64,000 bases of DNA from the NCBI GenBank assembly GCA_004134985.1, contig REGQ01000021.1, positions 1 to 64,000 of the forward strand. Reading direction: 5' to 3'. Origin of the DNA: Paenibacillaceae bacterium (GTDB lineage: Bacteria; Bacillota; Bacilli; Paenibacillales; Paenibacillaceae). The notes beneath the pieces were generated by a model that made no database searches, was not told the origin of the DNA, and saw nothing but the letters and a program-made list of their open reading frames with translations. This document shows, one piece after another, positions 25,668 to 34,794 of this stretch. Numbering within the stretch: the first letter of the stretch is position 1; each line of letters starts with the position of its first letter. Position numbers and translations under genes: made by a program.

Positions 25668-27332
25668 TTACTTTTCAGCTAGAAACTGATAAATATCTTG
25701 GGTCAGGAATGCCGTTTCTTTATTTTGCTCATACCACTGCGCATACCAATCGAGGGTCTTCGTTTGCCCAATCTTCTCCCTCAAGTTCGTCAGGTCGCTC
25801 ATTGCTTGATCCACAGAATAGTCGCCTCCGCTGACGACGGACTTCGCAATTAAATCTTTGCTTTGCTGAATCCAGTCGGTATTGATTTTCAACAGATCAG
25901 CCGGGAGTGTGGGCATATGCTCCTGATGAGTTAGCGTGTACAGCGGCACAGCCGGATTTTCGTACAAATCACGGGTTTGCTTTCTAATTTGGCTCCATTC
26001 CTCGGCATTAGGAATTTCTTTGTTCACAACAGGAATATTACAGATGTCGTTGGAATCAATCGTTGTCGCTACCATGTACAAATCGGTGTTATAGCTCATC
26101 TCAACTTTACGCAAATCCGGGTTAATCGCGCGCGGACATCCGAGCTCATCATTTTTCCAGTGCACATCTTCCGTACCGAATTTCAACATTTTCCAAGTCG
26201 GCTCTGCGATCATGAAGTCGATTGTTTTCACTGCAGCAACAGGATCTTTCGCCCCTGCATAAACAACGGTTGTCATCTGCAGCGGGTTGAGCATTCTGAT
26301 CGTATATTGTCCGAACTCCGTCTTCGGCATGAGCATCGGTGCAATCGCCGCTTCTTCGTTCGCGCTGCGGAGCGTCGTTAGAAAATCAACGTTAGCGCTG
26401 TCAGCGACATAGATGCCAAGCTTGCCGGACAAAAAGTCTTTTTTAGCCTTCTCGCCGTTTTTATCCGTTAAATAGTCGCGATCAATAACACCTTCATCGA
26501 ACAGTCGTTTCTTGAAGACAATCGCAGCTTTCATTCGCTCATCATCTTCGACCAGCTTGCCGTCTTGGGCAAACATCGTATTGCCATACATCGCATCGAT
26601 GGCTTCATCCCCCAGGAAGGCCAGTGAAAAACCGTAGGTGTCCTTCTTGCCATTATCATCCGGATCTTGTTCGGTGAACGCTTTGGCCACTGCCAGCAGC
26701 TCATCGGGCGTCTGGGGAATTTGCAAGGAAAGCTTTTGCAGCCAGTCGGTGCGAATGTATACCGCTACTTGTGCAGAGCTTTGGATCACTCGGCCGATTT
26801 CGTACATCTTCCCGTCAGGCTTCGTACCAATCTGCCGCAAAACCGGATACGCTTCGAGCATTTTGCTATAGTTTGGTGCGTGTTCTTCGATTAAATCATC
26901 CAGCGGCAGCAGCTGCTTCTGGCTGTAGAGTTGATCCCGATAGGCAGTTTCATATTCATTGATCACATCTGGAGCTGCGCCAGACGCAAGCAGTGTATTA
27001 AACTTCTGCTTTGATTCGAACCTTGGAATGGCGACAAACTCAACATCTGCCGGACCTTGCTCATTGATCCACTTTGTCCAGCGGTTATTCGTAACCGTCC
27101 CTTCCTCCGGCGGGGTATTGCCGCGATCATAGAGCGACATTGTGATCTTGCTCCGTTTCTCAGGCGTTGCCGATTTTGTTGATGCTGCTGTTGTCGATGA
27201 ACCCTGCACTGCTGGCGAGGCAGAGGTGCCGCTATCAACTTCCTTCGACTGGCTGCAAGCCGCCAGCATAGTAACTGCCGCGAGCATAGTAACCATAAGC
27301 ATCAATGCGTGTTTCTTCATCATTCCTGTCAT
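25668..27332 (-). CDS. Extracellular solute-binding lipoprotein, sugar/oligosaccharide type
   Basis: A 554-residue lipoprotein with signal peptide and lipobox LAAC (Cys near residue 26), of the LplA/YtcQ type common in Paenibacillus. The mature protein has the family-1 binding fold (RFESKQKFNTLLASGAAPDV; TPDELLAVAKAFTEQDPDDNGKKDTYG). It should bind an oligosaccharide released by secreted hydrolases and deliver it to the two permeases encoded just upstream. No ATPase gene is present in the cluster; such transporters usually share an MsmX-type ATPase encoded elsewhere. Start ATG 27332 has a GGGG site; the in-frame ATG four codons later is an alternative. Confidence 0.92.
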   Translation of the reverse strand: MTGMMKKHALMLMVTMLAAVTMLAACSQSKEVDSGTSASPAVQGSSTTAASTKSATPEKRSKITMSLYDRGNTPPEEGTVTNNRWTKWINEQGPADVEFVAIPRFESKQKFNTLLASGAAPDVINEYETAYRDQLYSQKQLLPLDDLIEEHAPNYSKMLEAYPVLRQIGTKPDGKMYEIGRVIQSSAQVAVYIRTDWLQKLSLQIPQTPDELLAVAKAFTEQDPDDNGKKDTYGFSLAFLGDEAIDAMYGNTMFAQDGKLVEDDERMKAAIVFKKRLFDEGVIDRDYLTDKNGEKAKKDFLSGKLGIYVADSANVDFLTTLRSANEEAAIAPMLMPKTEFGQYTIRMLNPLQMTTVVYAGAKDPVAAVKTIDFMIAEPTWKMLKFGTEDVHWKNDELGCPRAINPDLRKVEMSYNTDLYMVATTIDSNDICNIPVVNKEIPNAEEWSQIRKQTRDLYENPAVPLYTLTHQEHMPTLPADLLKINTDWIQQSKDLIAKSVVSGGDYSVDQAMSDLTNLREKIGQTKTLDWYAQWYEQNKETAFLTQDIYQFLAEK

Positions 27333-27421
27333 CTTTCTTCATCCCCTTTTTTATTTCTAGCGTGTTGCGAAGCGCATTGATTAGCCTGCTGTCAAATCCA
27401 TTCCTCTGGCTCCGCTGCGGT

Positions 27422-28297
27422 TTATCCTTTGATGGCCCCGAGCATGACCCCTTTTACAAAATACTTTTGCAGCAAAGGATATACGATCAGCATTGGCAGC
27501 GTCATAATGACAATGCCGCCGGCTTTCACCGCCTCAGGCGACATCGATTCGAGATCTTCCGGCTGCAGGGCAATGGTCTGCATCAGCATGCTCTGGCTCT
27601 GCACCATCTGCTGAACGAATACGGTTAGATTCATCTTCTCTGCATCATTGATGAAGATAAGGACGCTCAAGAAGGAGTTCCAATAGCCGACAGCTAAGAA
27701 CAGGCAGATCGTCGCAATGACAGGCATGGATAACGGAAGAAATATTTGCGCAAGCAGCCGCCACTCGCCACAGCCGTCAATGCGTGCAGACTCTTCGATT
27801 TCTGCGGGAATCCCCTCAAAATAAGTGCGCATGAGCAGCAAGTTATAAGCGCCAACCAGCGCAGGCAGCCATAACGACCAGTAGGAGTTGATAAGGCCAA
27901 GATTTTTCATAAGAAGGAAAAAGGGAATCAGTCCGCCGCTGAACATCATCGTAAATACCATAGCCAGTGTAATAAATCGGCGTCCATAACAGTATTTGCG
28001 AGACAACGCATAAGCGGCTAGCGTCGTACACACCAAGCTTAATGCCGTTCCTCCTATCGTGATAGACAAACTGTTAATAAAGGAGGGAATGACTCTTGAA
28101 CCGATAAATAAGGTTTTGTAAGCTTCCAAATTGAAATGAATCGGCCACAGCCAGACGAACCCGGAATCGATGGCCGCTGAGTCGCTGAATGAAACAGCAA
28201 TAATATTGACGAGCGGAATAAGGCAACTGACGGCAGCCAGCAGCAGAATGAGGTGAACGAAAGCATTAAACCATTTTCCCGCATAACTCTCTCTCAC
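27422..28297 (-). CDS. Carbohydrate ABC transporter permease, YtcP/LplC type
   Basis: A 291-residue inner permease with six expected membrane helices and the EAA loop ARIDGCGEWRLLAQIFLPLS near residues 182-201, the contact site for the ATPase. The C-terminus LQKYFVKGVMLGAIKG is typical of the YtcP/LplC branch. It pairs with the LplB-type permease ending 25 bases upstream. The binding lipoprotein gene follows after 89 bases, so the four genes form one operon read on the minus strand. Confidence 0.93.
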   Translation of the reverse strand: MRESYAGKWFNAFVHLILLLAAVSCLIPLVNIIAVSFSDSAAIDSGFVWLWPIHFNLEAYKTLFIGSRVIPSFINSLSITIGGTALSLVCTTLAAYALSRKYCYGRRFITLAMVFTMMFSGGLIPFFLLMKNLGLINSYWSLWLPALVGAYNLLLMRTYFEGIPAEIEESARIDGCGEWRLLAQIFLPLSMPVIATICLFLAVGYWNSFLSVLIFINDAEKMNLTVFVQQMVQSQSMLMQTIALQPEDLESMSPEAVKAGGIVIMTLPMLIVYPLLQKYFVKGVMLGAIKG

Positions 28298-28322
28298 GTA
28301 CTCAACGTCCTTTCATACCCGA

Positions 28323-29234
28323 TTACCATAGACTCTGGTCGAATTTACGGGCAATACTGTTGGCAGCCAACACTAGCATGAAACCTACCAATGATTCGAA
28401 TAACCCCATTGCAGCGGGAACGCCGAATTCGCCCCCTTGAATGCCTGTTTTGAACGTATACGTGCTGATGACTTCCGAAATATCGGCGACGACCCGATTT
28501 TGCATAACATAGATCTGGTCGAACCCCACTTCCATCACCCGGCCAATGCCCAAGATCAGCATCAGAACAATCGTGGGGCGAATTCCCGGAAGCGATACAT
28601 GCCACATCTGGCGCCACTTGCCTGCGCCGTCAATCGCAGTTGACTCGTACAAGCTTGGATTGATCGTTGTAAGCGCAGCCAAATAAATAATGGCGGAAAA
28701 GCCCGCTTCCTTCCAAATACTTGAACCCAGATACACCCCGATCCATGTGAATGGCTTGTAAAGAAAGGCATACCGCTCACCCGTCAACTTCTCGATAATG
28801 TCGTTCACCATGCCGGAATCCTGAGAGAACAATGTAATAAAGATGCCCCCGACAATTACCCAGGAAAGAAAATGGGGCAAATACAGCAATGTTTGCACGA
28901 TTTTCTTAAACCACATCTTCCGAACCTCGTTCAGCAGCAAAGCAACCATGATCGGGAATGGGAACGCAATAAAACTAAGCAAACTCAGCATGAACGTATT
29001 CCGAATGATCTTCCATCCTTGCGGGTTGTTAAACATATAATCGAAATGCTTGAATCCAACCCAAGGACTTCCCCAAATCCCATCCCAAAAATTATAGTCC
29101 TTGAATGCAAGGACTATCCCGCCCATCGGAACGTACTTGAATAGAAGAAAACAACAAATGGCGGGGGTCAGCATAATATACAGCGGAATATTCTGCTTCA
29201 AATACTTGCGACCCGGTTTTGATGATAATTGCAT
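28323..29234 (-). CDS. Carbohydrate ABC transporter permease, LplB/YteP type
   Basis: A 303-residue permease with six expected membrane helices. The N-terminus has LKQNIPLYIMLTPAICCFLLFKYVPMGG, typical of LplB/YteP proteins (shown in parts: LYIMLTPA, YVPMGG). The EAA loop is STAIDGAGKWRQMWHVSLPG near residues 208-227. It is first in the transporter operon and follows the AraC-type regulator gene after 337 bases. The start ATG has a TAGGAGTG site. Confidence 0.93.
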   Translation of the reverse strand: MQLSSKPGRKYLKQNIPLYIMLTPAICCFLLFKYVPMGGIVLAFKDYNFWDGIWGSPWVGFKHFDYMFNNPQGWKIIRNTFMLSLLSFIAFPFPIMVALLLNEVRKMWFKKIVQTLLYLPHFLSWVIVGGIFITLFSQDSGMVNDIIEKLTGERYAFLYKPFTWIGVYLGSSIWKEAGFSAIIYLAALTTINPSLYESTAIDGAGKWRQMWHVSLPGIRPTIVLMLILGIGRVMEVGFDQIYVMQNRVVADISEVISTYTFKTGIQGGEFGVPAAMGLFESLVGFMLVLAANSIARKFDQSLW

Positions 29235-29571
29235 GAGACTTCACTCCTATGTCGCCCTGCCGAGCGTCGTATCGCATGTTTGTGTTCGTTGCTGTTCCGC
29301 TCACAACTCAACCCTACATCAAACTTGGCAGGCACGACAATTCACACATTTAGGCATGATGCACAACTTCAACAATTCAGCGGCAGACGTGGATTTCCAG
29401 CCATTTGAGCGCCATTTTCCCACGCACATTTCGCACCGTATGCAAGCTCCCGGCGCGGAGGTGTTGCTGCATTACGATGGTTGACTTGGCATTACTTGGC
29501 GCAGCCAATGCACAATTTATATACAAGCACAGTTTCCACATTTGCCACGATTGCTGCGATTGCTACGATTG
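29235..29571. other. Gap between regulator and transporter operon
   Basis: This 337-bp stretch precedes the first transporter gene on the minus strand and should hold its promoter and the site for the AraC-type regulator. I could not settle on a promoter pair. No convincing gene is seen. The 9-bp repeat 29548-29583 forms its right edge. Confidence 0.5.
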
Positions 29572-29583
29572 CTACGATTGCTG
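29548..29583. repeat. Four 9-bp tandem repeats at the regulator stop codon
   Basis: CGATTGCTA or CGATTGCTG repeats four times (29548, 29557, 29566, 29575). Read on the minus strand it is CAATCGTAG, and the regulator stop TAG (29572-29574) comes from the first unit. Further units repeat the in-frame stop. Confidence 0.93.
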
Positions 29584-31803
29584 GAACTCCTTGCGATAAT
29601 CGCCTGGCGTTCTGCCCACTAGTTTTTTAAATACACGAATAAATGAAAAGGTATGGGTGTAACCGACTTTCACAGCGATTTCCTGAATCGGTTCCACTGT
29701 GGTGACGAGCAAAGATTTGGCCTGTTCTATTCGCAAGCCAGCTATGTAATCAATAAACTTCTCACCGAACGCCTCTTTAAACAGACGACTCAAATAATTC
29801 GGGGTCAATTTGAATTGCTCACTCAACATGACGAGCGAGAAGTCGGGATTGTTAAATTGCTGTTCGATGTACACTTTCACTTGTTCAATCAGATCATGTT
29901 GGCTTCGCTGTGTACGAAGTGTATCCAATTTCCGCCAGGCATCCTCCAGAATACGATGCAATTCCTGCTCCAATTCATCTACCGTGTCGAAGGCCACAAT
30001 CCATTCGTTAATCGGATTCATCGCATGTTCTCGCCAGCATTCGAGATATTCTGCAGATAAGCCCGACATTTCCTTGTAAAAATGAAACAATAAATAATTC
30101 ATCAGATTCGTCACTTGCTCCCGTGATAACAGCTGCACGCGAATCTCCACAAACAGGGCTTTGTAATGTTGTTCCCAGTCGGTTTTGCCGAGCCGGTAGA
30201 AATGCACCAGTTCACGAATGGAAGGAAGCGACCGGAAGATTTGTTCACCCGACTTGTTGTTGATCGTCTCGAATTCAATTACGCTGCTGACGCCGAGTGT
30301 TGTCTTGTAGCTGAGCGCTTCTAATGCTTCCTCATAGGAGCTAGCTACCTTATGGATGCCTGACACTTGTGATCCCAATCCGCAGGTAATGGTAATCGCC
30401 ACATTGCTGCCAACCCAATCTACGGTCTTGCCCATAATTTCGCGGAATGCCTCATCCAAAGCAGGCTCATCCGACAATTGGCAGACGATACATAACCGAT
30501 GCTTCTCGATCCACTCTTGGCAGATCAGAATGCCGACGTTCTGATTCAGTTCCTCGATGACCGTATCAATGATGAATTTAATCAAATATTGATCCTTATT
30601 ATTGTAAGTCGAAGTAAAAGACGAATACTTGTCGATTTCGATAATGGCCACCCTGTACTGATCGAACGCCTCTTGAAAACCGAATCGCGATAATTCCCAC
30701 TCCCCATCCTCCCGCAGCTGCGTCCCGCTCAACAATGCTTCGAACAGATACCGCCTGCGGTAGCCGAAATTTTCATCGTTCTCCAGTCGGTACTTCCCGA
30801 ATTGTTCAAGCAAGTGATCCAATAAGTGATCAATAATTTTGAATTCATCTTGCTTCACTTGTCCAAGTATATGACGCTTCTGTAACGGAATGGATGATAG
30901 CCGCTCCAGAAGGGATTGAACGGGCTTGTAGTTTTGCCGACTCGCGTAAATGATCCATAATGCACCGGCAGCAACTGTAATAATACCAATCACAAGCCAG
31001 ACGGCATTGAGGCTCGACAGAAAGTGAAACACAACACCGTCGACAAAGCCGCTCCGAATCGTCCAGTCGGTGTAGTCTGATCTCAACACGGTGAAGTCGT
31101 TCCGGTCTGCGCTAGCTTCTCCTTCTACCGCGTCTTCTCCAAGAATAAATTCCCCGTTAGCATCAAGCAGATGAAGGTAACTGAATTTGGAACGAGCCAC
31201 GTTGCTGAGAAGATTAGAAAGCGTATTCACTTTTATGTTGGCAACCAGGATGCCATCTGTCCCAAGCGGCAGGGGCATCTTCATCACGAGCGACACCACG
31301 GACGTTGTCATACCAGCACTATCAATATACTCATGACCGATGCTCCACCGTTTGGCTGGGGGATGATCGATCAGAGCGTTCAAGTAACGGTTGTTGGTGA
31401 ATTGATCGAGCGCGAGCATCGACGTATTGCTTAAGACGATCTGATCACGAGTGCGATACAAAAAAACCGAATCGATCTCACTGAAACTGTCACGCAGCAG
31501 AATCAATTTTCTATACACTTCACGGTCGTTGAGATAGCGATTTTGACTTGATGGCGATGCACTGTAAAAATCGAGGACGGGCTGGTCATCGAGAAACGTC
31601 TGCACGATATATTGCTCGATTGACCGGAGTTTGGAATCCACATATTGCATGGTGTTCTCAGCATAAATTTCGTTCGCTTTAAGCGCCTGCTGTCTGGACA
31701 GCTCGCTCATGGTGACGAAAAATATCCACAGCAAGATAATGATGACGAGAATGAAAACGGGCAGATATGCAAATAGAAGTCGATTTCCCCAGTTTTTTCT
31801 CAA
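29572..31803 (-). CDS. Membrane-bound AraC-family regulator with extracellular sensor
   Basis: About 743 residues. Two membrane segments (about 9-31 and 260-282) enclose a roughly 230-residue external domain of Cache-like build. A cytoplasmic region follows, and then a C-terminal AraC HTH (about 640-740; MLSEQFKLTPNYLSRLFKEAF and IAVKVGYTHTFSFIRVFKKL). Such one-component regulators next to LplB/YtcP transporters are thought to sense a sugar outside the cell and activate the transporter operon directly. The start is TTG at 31803, because AAGGGGG lies eight bases before it; the in-frame ATG at 31821 has no ribosome site. The stop lies in a 9-bp repeat. Confidence 0.9.
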   Translation of the reverse strand: MRKNWGNRLLFAYLPVFILVIIILLWIFFVTMSELSRQQALKANEIYAENTMQYVDSKLRSIEQYIVQTFLDDQPVLDFYSASPSSQNRYLNDREVYRKLILLRDSFSEIDSVFLYRTRDQIVLSNTSMLALDQFTNNRYLNALIDHPPAKRWSIGHEYIDSAGMTTSVVSLVMKMPLPLGTDGILVANIKVNTLSNLLSNVARSKFSYLHLLDANGEFILGEDAVEGEASADRNDFTVLRSDYTDWTIRSGFVDGVVFHFLSSLNAVWLVIGIITVAAGALWIIYASRQNYKPVQSLLERLSSIPLQKRHILGQVKQDEFKIIDHLLDHLLEQFGKYRLENDENFGYRRRYLFEALLSGTQLREDGEWELSRFGFQEAFDQYRVAIIEIDKYSSFTSTYNNKDQYLIKFIIDTVIEELNQNVGILICQEWIEKHRLCIVCQLSDEPALDEAFREIMGKTVDWVGSNVAITITCGLGSQVSGIHKVASSYEEALEALSYKTTLGVSSVIEFETINNKSGEQIFRSLPSIRELVHFYRLGKTDWEQHYKALFVEIRVQLLSREQVTNLMNYLLFHFYKEMSGLSAEYLECWREHAMNPINEWIVAFDTVDELEQELHRILEDAWRKLDTLRTQRSQHDLIEQVKVYIEQQFNNPDFSLVMLSEQFKLTPNYLSRLFKEAFGEKFIDYIAGLRIEQAKSLLVTTVEPIQEIAVKVGYTHTFSFIRVFKKLVGRTPGDYRKEFQQS

Positions 31804-31940
31804 GTAAATATCCCCCTTCATTGCTACAAAGTACAACGATTCGGATAAGCAAGTCAATACTTCATTAGGGAAATCATCAGGCAAAATCCCCCGCATCGTG
31901 CAATGCGCTCTGCGAGGGCAATTCGGCTTGCAATCTTTCC

Positions 31941-32714
31941 TTATTTAAAATACATTTCTGTCATCCCGTTCCGTGCTCTCCCTGCGGATATATACCGGCA
32001 ATAGTGCTGGTAGTGTGCGTGGTACAGCTGCCCGTTCTTGGCTGGAGAATAGGTCAAATATAATTGGCGGCGACTAACGTTTGCTGTATTGGCACCGCTT
32101 TGATGTGGCGTGAACGAATGGAATAAAATGATATCGCCCGGCTCCGTCTCCACGATCTGTCCTTTGGAGGCATCGATCTCGGCAATCTCCTCCGCGTTCA
32201 TATTGCGCAGTTCCCCCTTCGTAGAGCGGAACCGGTCATGATAACCCGGGAACAGCTCCAATCCCCCATTCTCTGTCGATGCGCCGTCAACGGCAACCAT
32301 CACTGAAATCAGACCTTCAAGCGGAAAGCCTTGCCACCAGGCGGCATCCTGATGCATCGTATAGCCGGTTACACCGGGAAGCTTGTAAATAAGCTTGTCT
32401 TTGAACAACACCGGCTCATCCAGATACAGATCGCGAAGCGGGTCCAAAATCCGGGGATCGTTGACTAAATTTCGGAACACTGCCGAGAGGTCCTGCACAG
32501 GATCAATCTTCTCGATAATTAAACGATCTTCGATGTTGCGGTAGCCAACACGCAAATTGTTCGGATCAAGGTATTCATCCAGACTGAGCAGCCTGTCGCT
32601 TTCCTGGCGCCACACTGCGGCTTCCTGAGCGGTAAATACATTGCGCAACACAAGATAGCCATTTTCGTTATAATCGTTTAACTGTTCGGAAGTCAGGGTC
32701 TTCGTAATTTTCAT
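31941..32714 (-). CDS. Phytanoyl-CoA dioxygenase (PhyH) family oxygenase
   Basis: A 257-residue member of the non-haem Fe(II)/2-oxoglutarate oxygenase family PhyH. The iron triad is visible as HQD (YTMHQDAAWWQG, near residues 120-122) and a distal His in FTPHQSGANT near 203; the Arg of SRRQLYLTYS would bind 2-oxoglutarate. The substrate is unknown. PhyH-like genes often accompany sugar transporters and AraC regulators in Paenibacillus and may modify sugar acids or phosphonates; that is inference. An upstream in-frame GTG is too close to the AGAGGA site, so this ATG is preferred. The divergent AraC gene at 32860 is its likely regulator. Confidence 0.88.
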   Translation of the reverse strand: MKITKTLTSEQLNDYNENGYLVLRNVFTAQEAAVWRQESDRLLSLDEYLDPNNLRVGYRNIEDRLIIEKIDPVQDLSAVFRNLVNDPRILDPLRDLYLDEPVLFKDKLIYKLPGVTGYTMHQDAAWWQGFPLEGLISVMVAVDGASTENGGLELFPGYHDRFRSTKGELRNMNAEEIAEIDASKGQIVETEPGDIILFHSFTPHQSGANTANVSRRQLYLTYSPAKNGQLYHAHYQHYCRYISAGRARNGMTEMYFK

Positions 32715-32859
32715 TCCAAGCACATCCTCTTTAATATGATATAGTTTTTAATCATTTCTTGTTATAATGTTACTACTTGATTTTCCTGTATTCCATGCAA
32801 GAACCAATCATATTTCATATCTTTTTTTGTGCGAGTTGTGAATAGAGGAGGCGGCTGTA

Positions 32860-33651
32860 CTGGAGGTTACTTTCCAAGTCAATTTGATACGCTGGCACCA
32901 CACTTCGGCCAAAAGGTCTTTTATGCTGACAGAGGATACGTATAGCAATTGGGTCATACTGGCCGCCGATGATGGCAGTTTTGATTACCGGATAAGCGAG
33001 GAAGCGGGACGGGCAAAATTCGGAGAATTCATCTTGTGCCCCCCTGGAGTCACCCTGTATCGTCATGCGGCTAAGCCTCTATCTTTTCTCTTCATCGAAT
33101 TCAGCTGGTTTGATAGTGCAGGGCAAGCCATTCAGCCGGGGTCGGATGTGCCTTCCGGGAAAATATCCTTGCACCGAATCGATCGCTACGCTTCCACTTT
33201 TGCTTGCATACGCGAATTATTGGGCTCCAATATCCACGATCAGTTCGCTTATAAGCAGCATTTGTTAATGGATCTTCTATATGTTTACGCCGCAGCAACC
33301 CGGGAGCAAGCTTACCCTGTTACGGTGACAGACCCGATTGTCCGTACTGCCGTTCTTCATATCCAGAAGCATGCGTACGAGCCGCTTTCCCTGATGCTGC
33401 TGGCTGAACAAGCTTCCCTGAGCCAATCACAGTTTTCCAGACGTTTTCAAGCCGCTATGGGCGTTTCGCCGATGGTGTACTTGACCGCGATCCGGATGCG
33501 CAGAGCCAGTCACCTCCTGCTCAATACAGAGCTTACTTTAGAGGCAATCGCTCAACAATGCGGCTATCAGAACGGATTTTATCTCAGCCGCGTGTTCACG
33601 AATGCTCATGGCTTGAGCCCTTCCGTATTCCGCAAAACCTACCGAATATAA
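32860..33651 (+). CDS. AraC-family transcriptional regulator, apparent CTG start
   Basis: A 263-residue regulator with an N-terminal cupin-type sensing domain (GEFILCPPGVTLYRH near residue 60) and a C-terminal AraC double HTH (LMLLAEQASLSQSQFSRRFQ; IAQQCGYQNGFYLSRVFT). The only good ribosome site, AGGAGG at 32846-32851, lies eight bases before CTG 32860. No ATG or GTG fits, and TTG 32884 is too far from any site. The CTG start also keeps VTFQVNLIRWHH, which reads like the normal start of the domain. It is divergent from the PhyH gene, 145 bases away, and probably controls it. Quasi-repeats follow its stop. Confidence 0.82.
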   Translation: MEVTFQVNLIRWHHTSAKRSFMLTEDTYSNWVILAADDGSFDYRISEEAGRAKFGEFILCPPGVTLYRHAAKPLSFLFIEFSWFDSAGQAIQPGSDVPSGKISLHRIDRYASTFACIRELLGSNIHDQFAYKQHLLMDLLYVYAAATREQAYPVTVTDPIVRTAVLHIQKHAYEPLSLMLLAEQASLSQSQFSRRFQAAMGVSPMVYLTAIRMRRASHLLLNTELTLEAIAQQCGYQNGFYLSRVFTNAHGLSPSVFRKTYRI

Positions 33652-33671
33652 AGCTGGCTCTGCTATAGCTG

Positions 33672-33781
33672 CGCTATTCGATTGCCGGGTGTGGATGGGA
33701 TATTCGATTGCCGGACGGGTAGATGCGGGATTCCATTGCTGGGCGTGGATGGGATATTCGACTGCCGGGGCGGGTAGATGC
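33672..33781. repeat. Two ~54-bp tandem repeats, each of two ~27-bp halves
   Basis: GGATATTCGATTGCCGG-like and CGTGGATGGGA-like blocks alternate at 33672-33725 and 33726-33781. They begin 20 bases past the AraC stop codon and run up to the promoter of the next gene. Confidence 0.8.
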
Positions 33782-33794
33782 GCCATTTAATTGA

Positions 33795-33803
33795 TGCTAT
33801 AAT
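33795..33803 (+). promoter_or_regulatory. Extended -10 promoter for the endonuclease-like gene
   Basis: TGCTATAAT (33795-33803) is a perfect extended -10 element; the -35 region is weak. Transcription would begin near 33810, just before a terminator hairpin. Confidence 0.65.
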
Positions 33804-33815
33804 CGGATTAGACGA

Positions 33816-33860
33816 AGAACGTCCTCTATTTGCCAGTTGGCAGGAGGGCGTTCTTTTTTT
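33816..33860 (+). terminator. Leader terminator (possible attenuator)
   Basis: AGAACG (33816-33821) pairs with CGTTCT (33849-33854), with CCTC/GAGG and TGCCA/TGGCA inside. Seven T follow (33854-33860). It lies between an extended -10 promoter and the gene's AGGGAGG ribosome site, so it can end transcripts after about 50 nt. It could also serve as the end of the preceding AraC gene. Confidence 0.82.
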
Positions 33861-33881
33861 GCAGAAAGGGAGGTTGTTGGG

Positions 33882-34553
33882 ATGAGTTTTGAAACGGAGC
33901 ACCAGGAGTTCATACAGCATCATTTGGATCATCGCACCGGGGAGAACAGAGGGAGATTGCAACGGGGGCACAACTATGCGGAGAAATTATTGTTGCAGCA
34001 GGTATGGTGGCCATTGTTTGGAAATTTTGATCATCTGCATCCGGAATATGAAGTTTTCGATTGGAACCGCAAGTCGCAATTTCTCGATCTGGCCTTCCTC
34101 CCGCCATTTGGACGGTTTGGGTTGGAATGCGATGGTTATCAAAGTCATGTCAAAGATATGGACAGGGAAGGATTCAGCTACTCCTTAAACCGGGATAATT
34201 ATTTGAAAGCGATGGGATGGACCATGATTCACTTTTCTTACGATGATGTCAAACACCGGCCCGAAATATGCCGCATGATGCTCCAAATGATCGTCGGCCC
34301 TTACCTCATTCGAGCCCAAGACTCCTCCTCATCTGCACCTTCTCCTGCGGAAAAAGAAGTGCTGCGGTTCGCATGGAGCTTAGGCACTCCTATTCGGCCT
34401 AAAGATATCATCGGCCACTTCAATGTGAATTTCCGCACGGCCCGCAATTGGCTGCAAGGATTAGTGGAAAAGGGCATGCTCCGCCCCATCGTGAAAAACC
34501 AGTATACTTGTTACTACGAGTTGGTAGAAAACTTCACGAAGAAATGGCTGTGA
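33882..34553 (+). CDS. Endonuclease-fold protein with C-terminal HTH, function unknown
   Basis: A 223-residue protein. Residues about 20-140 resemble the DUF559/very-short-patch-repair endonuclease fold: RGHNYAEKLLLQQVWWPLFG, QFLDLAFLPPFGRFGLECDG and GWTMIHFSYDDV. The DLAF...ECDGYQSH segment could be a PD-(D/E)xK-type active site. Residues about 165-210 look like a helix-turn-helix (RPKDIIGHFNVNFRTARNWL). As I recall, similar Paenibacillus proteins are often labelled DNA-binding response regulators, but no receiver domain is present here. The ATG follows AGGGAGG by eight bases. A terminator in its leader suggests regulated read-through. It has no operon partners. Confidence 0.75.
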   Translation: MSFETEHQEFIQHHLDHRTGENRGRLQRGHNYAEKLLLQQVWWPLFGNFDHLHPEYEVFDWNRKSQFLDLAFLPPFGRFGLECDGYQSHVKDMDREGFSYSLNRDNYLKAMGWTMIHFSYDDVKHRPEICRMMLQMIVGPYLIRAQDSSSSAPSPAEKEVLRFAWSLGTPIRPKDIIGHFNVNFRTARNWLQGLVEKGMLRPIVKNQYTCYYELVENFTKKWL

Positions 34554-34670
34554 GGAGCATGTTTTGGTGGTGGAGCGGCTGACATTCCGACTCTACACGT
34601 GGAATCGGAACAGACTCAAGCGTGTAAATGACGCTAGTGGGACGGTAGTGGGACGGCCGCTGTGCCGCAT

Positions 34671-34764
34671 GTATGGGGTGGTGAGTGTGTTGCGCGAGCG
34701 ACGCGCGTATGTGGGCGGTGAGTGGGCTGGGCGAGCGCCGCGCGTATGGGGCGGTGAATGTGGC
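34671..34764. repeat. 36-37-bp tandem repeats, about 2.6 copies
   Basis: Units start at 34671, 34707 and 34744 with GTATGGGG or GTATGTGGG and contain GGTGAGTG and GCGAGCG(A/C)CGCGC. They are GC-rich and about 120 bases past the endonuclease-like gene. Confidence 0.8.
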
Positions 34765-34794
34765 ACCTGATTCTTCTCGATAGTCACTCGTTAT

